Shown piece by piece: positions 1 to 7,820 of a DNA stretch of 64,000 nucleotides. The notes below the pieces were generated by a model that saw only the letters and a program-made list of their open reading frames with translations, was not told where the DNA came from and did no database searches. The number at the start of each line of letters is the position of its first letter. Position 1 is the stretch's first letter. The DNA is from Isosphaeraceae bacterium (GTDB lineage: Bacteria; Planctomycetota; Planctomycetia; Isosphaerales; Isosphaeraceae), in NCBI GenBank assembly GCA_025356435.1, contig JANXSY010000104.1:1-64000 (forward strand), in the 5' to 3' direction. The translations under genes and the position numbers were made by a program.

Positions 1-1
1 C

Positions 2-556
2 ACGGTTTACGACGACTTCGTCAAACGGCTCGGTAACAAGGTCGCGTCCCGCAAGCTCGGCGATCCGTTCGACCAGGCCACCGAGATGGGGCCGCAGATC
101 GACAAGGCCCAGTTCGACAAGATCCTCTCGTATATCGATAAGGGCAAGCAGCAAGGTGCGAGGGTCGTCACCGGCGGAGAGCGGCACGGCACCAGGGGCT
201 TCTTCATCAAGCCGACCGTGTTCGCTGACGTCGAAGACCACATGGACATCGCCTGCGACGAGATCTTCGGGCCGGTGCTGTCGGTCATCAAGTTCAAGGA
301 TATTGAAGAGGTGATTCTTCGGGCCAACACGACCGACTACGGCCTCGCCGCCGCCGTCTGGACGCGCGACATCGGCAAGGCCCACGCGATCGCCGACCGT
401 GTCCGCGCCGGGACCGTCTGGGTGAACTGCTATGACGTCTTCGACGCCGCGGCCCCGTTCGGTGGCTTCAAGCGAAGCGGCATCGGTCGCGAGCTGGGCG
501 AGAAAGGGATCGAGACTTACACTGAGCACAAGACGGTGACGATCGCACTCGACTGA
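2..556 (+). CDS. Aldehyde dehydrogenase, C-terminal part (truncated by window edge)
   Basis: The reading frame is open from the first bases of the window and ends at TGA 554-556, so only the last 184 residues are present. They cover the C-terminal part of the NAD(P)+-dependent aldehyde dehydrogenase fold. Family landmarks are the [10 protein letters not shown] segment (the EIFGPV that helps bind the nicotinamide ribose), the [11 protein letters not shown] segment, the [13 protein letters not shown] motif and the ending TYTEHKTV. These resemble the ALDH1/ALDH2 group (retinal or acetaldehyde type) more than succinate-semialdehyde dehydrogenases. The catalytic Cys lies upstream, outside the window. 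Substrate cannot be assigned from this fragment. A hairpin follows the stop. Confidence 0.93.
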   Translation, partial: TVYDDFVKRLGNKVASRKLGDPFDQATEMGPQIDKAQFDKILSYIDKGKQQGARVVTGGERHGTRGFFIKPTVFADVEDHMDIACDEIFGPVLSVIKFKDIEEVILRANTTDYGLAAAVWTRDIGKAHAIADRVRAGTVWVNCYDVFDAAAPFGGFKRSGIGRELGEKGIETYTEHKTVTIALD

Positions 557-587
557 ACGATTGGCACTGTCTCATCGATACCATCCG

Positions 588-618
588 AAGGCCGATCGGG
601 TTGCGCCCGTTCGGCCTT
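588..618 (+). terminator. Hairpin downstream of the aldehyde dehydrogenase
   Basis: An 8-bp perfect arm (AAGGCCGA 588-595 with TCGGCCTT 611-618) encloses a T-T mismatch, a further 4-bp CGGG/CCCG stem and a 5-nt loop. It lies 31 nt after the aldehyde dehydrogenase stop. The downstream T-run is short (TTTCACTT), so it may be a weak intrinsic terminator or an mRNA-end stabiliser. Confidence 0.5.
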
Positions 619-656
619 TCACTTGCTGCTCTTAAGTTAAGAGAGTCTTATAAACG

Positions 657-1358
657 ATGATGGTCCCCCCCCTCGAAATCCTCATTCGGCTCGGCACCTC
701 GGTCGTGCTCGGCAGCATCATCGGTTACGAACGAGGCCGCCACGACCACCCGGCGGGCCTGCGGACAAACACGCTCGTGTCGCTCGCCGCGACGCTCTTT
801 ATGATCCTCTCCGCGCACGCCCTCCACGCCGACCAGCCGATCCATCCTGGGGTGAGCATCTCCTTCGACCCCACACGTATCGCTTCGTATGTCGTCGCCG
901 GGATCGGGTTCCTGGGCGGCGGGGCGATCGTCCGGACCGGGTTGACGGTCAAGGGGCTGACAACCGCCGCAAGCCTCTGGCTTGTCACGGCCATCGGCCT
1001 CTCTGTGGGCGCGGGGCTCTATTTCCTCGCGATCAGCGGCACCGTCATCGGATTCGCGGTGCTCTCGGGATTCCGCACCATCGAACATCGACCGATACCA
1101 AGGATCAGGAGGCGGGCCAGGCTCGAATTCGACGCGAAGGCCGACGTGCCCAAGCTGCTCGACCGCCTGCGTGACGTGGGCATCGTCCCCGAGGCATTCG
1201 ATGTCGATCGCGACCTCGGGGCCGGGACACTCGCACTGACAATCGACCTCGAGCACTCCCTGGAATCCGAGGCGCTCGTCGTGCTTGCGAACGTTGAGGC
1301 TCTGCCCGGCCTGCGGCGGGTCTCGATGACCCACCGGCCGCCTTGCGTCGACGGTTGA
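657..1358 (+). CDS. MgtC/SapB-family inner-membrane protein
   Basis: This 233-residue protein fits the MgtC/SapB family: a hydrophobic N-terminal half with about five membrane segments (roughly residues 5-25, 40-58, 80-98, 105-125, 128-145) and a soluble C-terminal domain. Family landmarks are the GSIIGYERG motif after the first helix, GLRTNTLV before the second, and GIGFLGGGAIVR in the third. The C-terminal 90 residues match the position of the ACT-like cytoplasmic domain of MgtC relatives. Family members are linked to growth at low magnesium and to membrane-potential or ATP-synthase control; the role here is unknown. Two in-frame ATGs (657, 660) are adjacent. The gene is convergent with the HAF-repeat gene, with 1 nt between the stops. 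Confidence 0.88.
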   Translation: MMVPPLEILIRLGTSVVLGSIIGYERGRHDHPAGLRTNTLVSLAATLFMILSAHALHADQPIHPGVSISFDPTRIASYVVAGIGFLGGGAIVRTGLTVKGLTTAASLWLVTAIGLSVGAGLYFLAISGTVIGFAVLSGFRTIEHRPIPRIRRRARLEFDAKADVPKLLDRLRDVGIVPEAFDVDRDLGAGTLALTIDLEHSLESEALVVLANVEALPGLRRVSMTHRPPCVDG

Positions 1359-1359
1359 G

Positions 1360-2469
1360 TTAGCCGTAGAGACGGCGGGCAAACCGACGAGCCCCGAATC
1401 CGGCGATCATCACGCCCGCGACGGCGAGGGCCGTCGGCTCAGGGACTGCGGAGATCGGCACGACCACGCTGAAGGCCTGGCGCTGGCCGAGATAGCTGCC
1501 GAATCCGCTCACGACCCCTGCGTCGTTGATGCTCAAAGCTTGCGAGAAGGTCCAGCCCGAGGACGCGGGGAGAAGGGCGTTGATGTCCTTCATCATGCCG
1601 TTTGCATAAACGAAGGCGTGCTGTATCGGGGCACCTGTCACCGGGTCATTGTTGCCGTAGGCGTTGCCGACAATCTCACCTGCCGCGTTGATCGCGTTGG
1701 CCTTCGAGGCGTCGAATCCCGGCAGCTTCCCGAGGTCAGTAATCACCCCGTGCGACCAGAGGACGGCGTGCGCCTCGGCATCGCCCGCCGTGTACGCCTG
1801 GCCGACAACCTGCCCGGAGACGTTAATCCCGCGGCCGAAACTGCTTGTGCCGCCAAGTGTACCGAGGTCGGCCATCGACCCGCCCGAATAGAGAAAGGCG
1901 TGCGTGCTGCCGTCGGAGAGTGATGACTGGCCGACCACCTGGCCCGAGCCGTTGATCCCGGTCGCGGAGCTGGAGTCACCGCCGAGAGTGCCGAGGTCAT
2001 TCATCTTGCCGTTGGCGTAGAGAAATGCATGAGTGTTGTCTGATGAATTGGTCGCCTGGCCGACGATCTGGCCCGAGCCGTTGATCCCGGTCGCCGTGCT
2101 GGACGTGCCGCCGAGAGTCCCCAGGTCACTCATTTTGCCGTTCGAATAGAGAAAAGCATGCTGGGCGCTGTCGCCCGCGATGTTGGATACGCCGACGACC
2201 TGGCCCTTGCCGTCGGTCGCGGCGGCCGCGCTGGTGCTGCCGCCGAGCGTGCCAAGGTCGATCGTGGTCCCATTGCCGTTGATGAAGGCATGATTCGAGG
2301 CGTTGCCGCCGACGATCTCGCTGTTCGGACCTGTCTGACCGAGCCGGCCGAGCGAGCCGTATCCCGTGACGGTCCCCAACGATGAGGCGTCCGCCGGCGC
2401 GGCCAGTGCTCCCATCAAGATCAGCGTGGCGAGGCCCCATCCGCTCGGATTCATCGTGCGCGTGTGCAT
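1360..2469 (-). CDS. HAF-repeat protein with PEP-CTERM sorting signal
   Basis: This is a 369-residue exported protein. It has an N-terminal signal peptide (hydrophobic GLATLILMGALAAP then ADASS), then about five tandem 43-residue HAF repeats beginning HAFLYxNGKMxDLGTLGG, each with a GINGSGQVVGQ-like core. It ends with a PEP-CTERM signal (VPEP, a hydrophobic helix, then an Arg-rich tail GARRFARRLYG), which predicts processing by an exosortase and surface delivery. The frame is open far upstream, but the ATG at 2469 is preferred: it is preceded by GAGGAAGG and is followed directly by the signal peptide. HAF repeats form beta-rich, propeller-like extracellular domains of unknown function. The central repeats are almost identical at DNA level, pointing to recent internal duplication. 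Confidence 0.87.
   Translation of the reverse strand: MHTRTMNPSGWGLATLILMGALAAPADASSLGTVTGYGSLGRLGQTGPNSEIVGGNASNHAFINGNGTTIDLGTLGGSTSAAAATDGKGQVVGVSNIAGDSAQHAFLYSNGKMSDLGTLGGTSSTATGINGSGQIVGQATNSSDNTHAFLYANGKMNDLGTLGGDSSSATGINGSGQVVGQSSLSDGSTHAFLYSGGSMADLGTLGGTSSFGRGINVSGQVVGQAYTAGDAEAHAVLWSHGVITDLGKLPGFDASKANAINAAGEIVGNAYGNNDPVTGAPIQHAFVYANGMMKDINALLPASSGWTFSQALSINDAGVVSGFGSYLGQRQAFSVVVPISAVPEPTALAVAGVMIAGFGARRFARRLYG
1560..2330 (-). repeat. Tandem 129-bp HAF coding repeats
   Basis: About 5.5 consecutive units of about 129 bp (43 codons) lie inside the HAF-repeat gene. The two central copies share long identical stretches such as GGCCCGAGCCGTTGATCCCG on the plus strand, near 1940 and 2060. 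Unit length stays close to 43 codons until the last copy, which is longer (extra GNNDPVTGAPIQ segment). Confidence 0.8.
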
Positions 2470-2764
2470 TGGAGGTTCCTTCCTCGTCGGCCGACCGTTT
2501 GGTCCCATCCGCCCGTCGATCCGCCTGATCGCCGCAGCGTAGGATGGGGTCGGAAAGAGATTCCGACACGATCGGCTCAAGTTCGTCCCTGGAGTTGCCG
2601 ATACGATACGATTGGCCTTGAAATGGGTCAACCCGAAGAAATCGGCGTCGAGGCGTGACGACTGCGATCGATTGACGGGCGAGGTCTCTTGCTCACCGGA
2701 CATGGCGGATCTTACACTCAGGATGCTTCGCCGCCCCGGCCACAGTCCGAGAGAACCTCCGCCG

Positions 2765-4312
2765 ATGAGCGATCCGACCGACGCCGAAGCCAATCCCCTG
2801 CGCGAGTGCTTGCCTCGCACCCGGGTTCCCGAGCCGTGTGTGGTCGTGCTCTTTGGCGCGACGGGCGACCTCACTCATCGCAAACTCATGCCCGCCCTCT
2901 ACAACCTGGCGCGGGGCGGCAACCTCCCCGCCGAGTGTGCCATCGTCGGCTTCGCCCGTCGCGACTGGGACGACGCCAAGTTCCGATCGGAGATCGAAAC
3001 GACCCTCAAGGGGGCCGCCGTCTCCGACTTCGATGATGTCTGGCCGCAGTTCGCCCCGAGGCTCGCCTTCTCTCCCGGCACGTTCGACGACGAGAAGGCG
3101 TATGAGGCGCTCCGAGCCAAGCTCGAACAGGTCGACGCCACGCACGGTACGAAGGGCAACCGGCTCTACTATCTCGCCGTCGCCCCCGAATTCTTCGCGA
3201 TTATCGTCGAGCAGCTCGGCAAGGCCGGTCTGATTCAGTCGCCGCACCAGGAAGGGCCGTGGACCCGGATCGTGATCGAGAAGCCGTTCGGCCATGACCT
3301 CAAGTCGGCCCGCACGCTGAACCGCGACGTCTCTCGCGTGCTCGATGAGAGCCAGGTCTACCGGATCGACCATTATCTGGGCAAGGAGACCGTCCAGAAC
3401 ATTCTCGCGCTCCGGTTTGGCAACTCGATGTTCGAGCCGGTCTGGAACCGTCGCCACGTCGAGAGCGTCCAGATCACCGTCGCCGAGGAGGTTGGCATGG
3501 CGGGCGGTCGAGGTGCCTATTACGACACCTCGGGCGCGATTCGCGACATGGTCCAGAACCACATGATGCAGCTCCTCTGCCTTGTCGCGATGGAGCCGCC
3601 GGTCGACCTCTCGGCTGATGCCGTCCGCAATGAGAAGCTCAAGGTGCTTCAGTCCCTTCCCAAGTGGAACGACGACGACGTGGCCAGGAACGTCGTCAGG
3701 GGCCAATACGCCGCCGGGTCGATCCAGGGGGCCGACGTGCCCGCCTATCACCAGGAGAAGGGCATCCCGCCCGACTCGAAGACCGGAACCTATGTTGCCC
3801 TCCGGCTCACCCTCAACAACTGGCGATGGGCTGACGTGCCGTTCTATCTCCGCACCGGCAAGGCCCTGCCGAAGCGCGCCACCGAGATCGCCATCCAGTT
3901 CAAGCAGCCCCCGACCGCCCTCTTTGAGTCCGACACCGAAGGCTCAGGGGGCGCGAACCTGCTGATCCTCCGCATCCAGCCGAATGAAGGGGCCAGCCTC
4001 GCCTTTCAGGCCAAGATCCCCGGCTCTCGGCGACGGCTCCAGGAAGTCCGGATGGATTTCCGCTACGGGACCGCCTTCGCCTCCCCGCCGCCCGAGGCGT
4101 ATGAGCGGCTCCTGCTCGACGTCATGCTCGGCGACCCGACCCTCTTCACCCGGACCGACGAGGTCGACAGCGCCTGGCGGTTCATCACGACGATCCTCGA
4201 CGCCTGGGACCGTGGGGTCGGCCAGCCCGTCCCCTACCCCGCCGGCACCTGGGGGCCTCCCGAAGCCGATCGGCTCATCGAAGCCGACGGCGGCTCGTGG
4301 CGTCGACTCTAA
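2765..4312 (+). CDS. zwf: Glucose-6-phosphate 1-dehydrogenase
   Basis: This 515-residue enzyme oxidises glucose-6-phosphate to 6-phosphogluconolactone with NADP+ (or NAD+), the entry step of the oxidative pentose phosphate pathway. The N-terminal dinucleotide fingerprint GATGDLTHRK is at residues 31-40, and the substrate-binding active-site motif RIDHYLGKE lies at about 200-208 with the catalytic base equivalent downstream. The length is normal for the family. The frame stays open upstream to 2612, but the ATG at 2765 gives a standard N-terminus just before the Rossmann strand. It is followed after 25 nt by opcA on the same strand, so the two probably form one operon. Confidence 0.97.
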   Translation: MSDPTDAEANPLRECLPRTRVPEPCVVVLFGATGDLTHRKLMPALYNLARGGNLPAECAIVGFARRDWDDAKFRSEIETTLKGAAVSDFDDVWPQFAPRLAFSPGTFDDEKAYEALRAKLEQVDATHGTKGNRLYYLAVAPEFFAIIVEQLGKAGLIQSPHQEGPWTRIVIEKPFGHDLKSARTLNRDVSRVLDESQVYRIDHYLGKETVQNILALRFGNSMFEPVWNRRHVESVQITVAEEVGMAGGRGAYYDTSGAIRDMVQNHMMQLLCLVAMEPPVDLSADAVRNEKLKVLQSLPKWNDDDVARNVVRGQYAAGSIQGADVPAYHQEKGIPPDSKTGTYVALRLTLNNWRWADVPFYLRTGKALPKRATEIAIQFKQPPTALFESDTEGSGGANLLILRIQPNEGASLAFQAKIPGSRRRLQEVRMDFRYGTAFASPPPEAYERLLLDVMLGDPTLFTRTDEVDSAWRFITTILDAWDRGVGQPVPYPAGTWGPPEADRLIEADGGSWRRL

Positions 4313-4337
4313 TCCGACCCTCTCGGAGTTTCCTGCC

Positions 4338-5480
4338 ATGCCCGACACATCTACTGACGCCTTCCTCTCCGGCCAGTACCTTCCCGTCGCGCCCGGGAAG
4401 ATCGAGGCCGAACTGACGAGGCTCTGGGGACCGGCCGCCGAAGAAGTGGGCGGGCCGGTCTACGACAACCCGAACGTCACGCGCGTCGTCCTGGCCAACC
4501 TCGTCGTCCAGGCCGATTGCGAGAACGCGGGCCGTCTTGTCGCGACGCTCGATGATGTTGTCGCGCGATTTCCGAGTCGTTCGATCGTCCTCGGGATGAG
4601 CCGGGAAGGCGGGCGCGAAATCAAGGCTGAGGTGGCGGCTCTCTGCCATCTCCCCGCGCCCGGAATGCCGCAGGTCTGCTCCGAGCGCATCTTGCTCAGG
4701 GCCGGTCCGCAGGCGTTTGACCTCCTCCCCGGTGCCGTCCGTCCGCTGCTCGAAACCAACCTCCCCGTCGTCCTCTGGTGGACCGGCGACCCGCGATCGA
4801 CCGAGGCCCTCTATCGCGACCTGGCCAGCGACGCCACACGGATCATCCTTGACCTGCCCGATACCCATACCGATCCCGAGGCGCTCAGGTTCGGGCTTGA
4901 CCCGACCATCAATGCCTATGCTCGCGACTCCGCCTGGTTCGGCATCACGCGATGGCGCGGGCTGATCGCTCAGTTCTTCGACGGACCCCACGGGACCGAA
5001 TCAATCCGGCGGATCGAATCCGTCACCGTCGAGGCCATCGCCGCGAGCGACGGACCTCCGCCCCGGCTCGCGATCTGGGTCGCCGCCTGGCTCGCGGGTC
5101 AGTTCGGTTGGAAGCCCCTGAGCCGATCGCAGCCCGAAACTGGCCGGATTGACGCCACCTTCGGCGCGGAGGATCGCGAAGTGCGCGTGACGATCATCGT
5201 CAAGACGGACGCCTCAGTCGAGGAAGTCCGACTCCACGCCGTCACGATCGAGACGTCCGACAGTGAAGGCCCGGCGTCGTACCGCCTCGCCCGGCCGGAA
5301 GGTCGTCCGAACGAGATCCGCGCCGAGATCTGCTCTGACAAGACCTGTGCCCTACCGCGAGTCGTGGTCACCCCAGATCTCGACGCATCCCGCCGGATCG
5401 CCGCCGCGCTCGAATCGGCCCGGAGCGACCCGCCGTTTCGTCGTGCCTTGCCGCACGCCCTCTGGTTGCTGACCTCCTGA
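4338..5480 (+). CDS. opcA: Glucose-6-phosphate dehydrogenase assembly protein OpcA
   Basis: This 380-residue protein matches the OpcA family, known from cyanobacteria and actinobacteria as a redox-responsive allosteric activator and assembly factor of glucose-6-phosphate dehydrogenase. Recognisable parts are the N-terminal TRVVLANLVV region, the CSERILLRA segment near residue 115, PVVLWWTGDP near 145, and the C-terminal KPLSRSQPE region. It lies 25 nt downstream of zwf, the order seen in other phyla, which supports the call. The start ATG is preceded by CGGAGTTT, a reasonable ribosome binding site. The stop is immediately adjacent to the end of the convergent next gene. Confidence 0.85.
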   Translation: MPDTSTDAFLSGQYLPVAPGKIEAELTRLWGPAAEEVGGPVYDNPNVTRVVLANLVVQADCENAGRLVATLDDVVARFPSRSIVLGMSREGGREIKAEVAALCHLPAPGMPQVCSERILLRAGPQAFDLLPGAVRPLLETNLPVVLWWTGDPRSTEALYRDLASDATRIILDLPDTHTDPEALRFGLDPTINAYARDSAWFGITRWRGLIAQFFDGPHGTESIRRIESVTVEAIAASDGPPPRLAIWVAAWLAGQFGWKPLSRSQPETGRIDATFGAEDREVRVTIIVKTDASVEEVRLHAVTIETSDSEGPASYRLARPEGRPNEIRAEICSDKTCALPRVVVTPDLDASRRIAAALESARSDPPFRRALPHALWLLTS

Positions 5481-6095
5481 TCAAATCTCCATCAGCGAGA
5501 CGAACCGGCGAAACTTTGTCGTCAGGGCGTCGGCTAAGGCGACCGGTTCGGGGAAAAGCCCCTCGGGCGAGGTCGTCAGGGCCATCGCCATCGCCTCTTG
5601 GCCCAGGTTGAGCCGGAGCAGTCCGAGCGGGACCACTCGCTTTCGCGAGGCGGGGGCGAGTGTCTTCTGCATCAAGGTGTCGTCTTCGTGGCCGATCGGC
5701 TCGGGCGTCAGGACGATCATCGTCAGCCCGATTGTCCCCCACCGCCCGTCGCGCCCCGGGGGGAACCGCGAATGCACCGCGCGGGCGACTCGATCGAGGA
5801 GCTTGGGATATCCATCCTTGAGCCCGACGTCAATCGGCTGGCGGACCACGGCCACTACGCTCCAAGCGCGACCGACCCAGGGCAGCCAATGCAGCCGGGT
5901 TGGCCGTCGATAATAGCGGAGGACATCGAGCGGAGGCTCGCGAAACTCCTCGCCCTCCTCCTCGACCGAGCCGACCGGCTTCAACGCCGACTCGACGATG
6001 GCATACAGATCGTCTTCAATCATCGCCGTCCCCCGACCCTGAACGTACACGTCCCGTGTCGCGTAGGATAACGGACGATGCGACTCGACGGCCAT
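5481..6095 (-). CDS. Conserved hypothetical protein
   Basis: This is a 204-residue soluble protein that I do not recognise. It has no signal peptide or membrane helix. The central part (LHWLPWVGRAWSVVAVVRQP) and the later GTIGLTMIVLTPEPIG alternate hydrophobic strands with charged stretches, so a compact alpha/beta domain is plausible. The ATG at 6095 is chosen over an upstream GTG at 6104. It is convergent with opcA, the stop codons lying back to back, and divergent from the DUF1501 gene. No function is inferred. Confidence 0.65.
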   Translation of the reverse strand: MAVESHRPLSYATRDVYVQGRGTAMIEDDLYAIVESALKPVGSVEEEGEEFREPPLDVLRYYRRPTRLHWLPWVGRAWSVVAVVRQPIDVGLKDGYPKLLDRVARAVHSRFPPGRDGRWGTIGLTMIVLTPEPIGHEDDTLMQKTLAPASRKRVVPLGLLRLNLGQEAMAMALTTSPEGLFPEPVALADALTTKFRRFVSLMEI

Positions 6096-6423
6096 CAAGT
6101 TCACTCAGATGGCAATTGAGTACAGCGGACCCTGCGAGGTGAGACGTTGCCCTTTTTCACGAATCACGGGACGCAGCGGCCACCAATCACGATAATAAAC
6201 GTTGCTCTTTGACAGACCGACTCGATAGCGATGAATGGGTCTGCGGCACAGATTTACCCTCGATAACGAAACGAAGCCAATTCAGCGGACGGTCAACGCG
6301 TCCCGAAACGAAGCCAATGCCCGGCCGACGAGTCTGTCGTTGCCCGGTGGGGGTGATCCAGTTATGCTGAATGACTGTTGGAGAATTGATCGCGATCGGA
6401 CCAAACGTTGGGGAGTCGCCGGG
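6096..6423. other. Intergenic region between divergent genes
   Basis: About 330 nt separates the hypothetical gene (minus) from the DUF1501 gene (plus). The DUF1501 reading frame stays open upstream to 6235, so part of this may be translated if an earlier start is used. A TTGACA hexamer at 6209-6214 has no convincing -10 partner at 16-18 nt. I see no RNA gene or repeat here. Confidence 0.4.
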
Positions 6424-7794
6424 ATGACGTCGAACCACAGGCACGAGCGGGGTCTGGTCCGGCGCGAGTTCCTCCAGGTCGGCTTCTCGGCGTTTGCGGG
6501 ATTGAGCCTTGCGGGGTTGAACACCCTCCGCGCCTCGGCGGCGAGTCGGGGGCAGGGACAGGCCCGCGCCAAGTCGTTGATCCTCGTCTTTCTCACCGGC
6601 GGGCCGAGCCACCTCGATACCTTCGACATGAAGCCCGACTCCCCCGAAGGCATCCGGGGTGAGTTCAAGCCGATCGCCACCAATACGCCCGGGATCGTCA
6701 TCTCCGAACACCTGCCAATGCTCGCGCAGCGGATGGACAAGCTGGCGATCATCCGGACGATGTCGCACGATCAGACCAATCATCTCAACGCCACCCACCG
6801 GCTCCTCACCGGCCATCCCCAGCCCGGCGCATTCTTCGATAAGATTGCCTCGCGCGACGACTATCCCTGCTATGCGTCGGCCCTCGATTATCTCCAGCCC
6901 CGGTCTGACGGCGTACCCAGTGGCGTCATGCTGCCGACATATTTGATGGAAGGCCCGCTCACGTGGCCAGGCCAGCATGCGGGATTTCTAGGCCCCAAGC
7001 ATGACCCCTGGCAGATCAAGGGGGATCCGAATTCCCGCGAGTTCCGCGAGGATACCCTCTCCCTCCCCGTCGGCTTCAGCGTCGAGCGGCTCGACGGGCG
7101 TCGAAGCCTCATGGCCGAGATCGAGGGCGGTGCAACCCGCACTTCGCTCGACATCCAGCGCGACCTGGCGTTCTCCCTGCTTCAGTCGGGGAAAGTCGCC
7201 CGCGCGTTCGATCTCAAATCGGAAGACCCCAAAGTCCGAGATCGCTACGGACGGCACACCTTCGGCCAATCGATCTTACTGGGGCGACGGCTCGTCCAGG
7301 CCGGGGTGCCAATCGTCCAGGTGAACCTCGGTCGCGTGCAGCGCTGGGATACCCATTCGGGAAACTTCCGGGCGCTCAAGAATGACCTCCTGCCGCCAAC
7401 CGATCAGGGAGTCTCCGCCCTGCTCGATGACCTTTCGGCTCTCGGAATGCTCGACGAGACCCTCGTCGTCGTCACGGGCGAGTTCGGCCGGACGCCCCGG
7501 ATCGGCAAGACGACGGGTAACATCAACGCCAAAGACGGTCGCGACCACTGGGCCGCCACCTTCTCGACCGTCATCGCCGGCGCGGGGACTCGGGGCGGGC
7601 AGACGATCGGCCAGTCCGACAAGATCGGGGCCTATCCCGCGAGCCGGCCTTACTCCCCCGCCGACCTCTCCGCGACCCTCTACGAATCGCTCGGGATCAA
7701 CCCCGCAAGCGAAATCCGCGATCGGCTCGGCCGTCCCCTCGTCCTTAGCTCCGGCCGCCCAATCGACCCGGTCTTCTCGGGTCGCACTGTTTAA
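6424..7794 (+). CDS. DUF1501 protein, Tat-exported sulfatase/alkaline-phosphatase-like fold
   Basis: This 456-residue protein belongs to DUF1501, a family greatly expanded in planctomycetes and related to the alkaline phosphatase/sulfatase superfamily. A twin-arginine signal starts at residues 13-14 (VRREFLQVGFSAFAG) and is followed by an Ala-rich cleavage region. The typical SLILVFLTGGPSHLDTFDMKP segment follows, with conserved GEFGRTPRI and a DGRDHW motif near residues 350-380. These acidic and His residues occupy the places of metal ligands in the superfamily. Upstream in-frame codons exist, but 6424 places the Tat motif correctly and has GGGGAG upstream. In planctomycetes such genes often pair with DUF1549/1553 cytochrome-like proteins; no partner is adjacent here. 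Confidence 0.9.
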   Translation: MTSNHRHERGLVRREFLQVGFSAFAGLSLAGLNTLRASAASRGQGQARAKSLILVFLTGGPSHLDTFDMKPDSPEGIRGEFKPIATNTPGIVISEHLPMLAQRMDKLAIIRTMSHDQTNHLNATHRLLTGHPQPGAFFDKIASRDDYPCYASALDYLQPRSDGVPSGVMLPTYLMEGPLTWPGQHAGFLGPKHDPWQIKGDPNSREFREDTLSLPVGFSVERLDGRRSLMAEIEGGATRTSLDIQRDLAFSLLQSGKVARAFDLKSEDPKVRDRYGRHTFGQSILLGRRLVQAGVPIVQVNLGRVQRWDTHSGNFRALKNDLLPPTDQGVSALLDDLSALGMLDETLVVVTGEFGRTPRIGKTTGNINAKDGRDHWAATFSTVIAGAGTRGGQTIGQSDKIGAYPASRPYSPADLSATLYESLGINPASEIRDRLGRPLVLSSGRPIDPVFSGRTV

Positions 7795-7820
7795 TTGATA
7801 TATGAAGTGTGATTTATATT

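Noticed and set aside
1-556. Assigning the partial aldehyde dehydrogenase to the carotenoid pathway
   Set aside because: Although C30 pathways use an aldehyde dehydrogenase, this fragment is more than 50 kb from the CrtN-like gene and looks like general ALDH1/2.
2693-3751. A 352-codon minus-strand frame opposite zwf
   Set aside because: No recognisable motif and antisense to a well-conserved enzyme.
6201-6240. TTGACA at 6209 as a promoter for the DUF1501 gene
   Set aside because: No acceptable -10 hexamer at 16-18 nt spacing.
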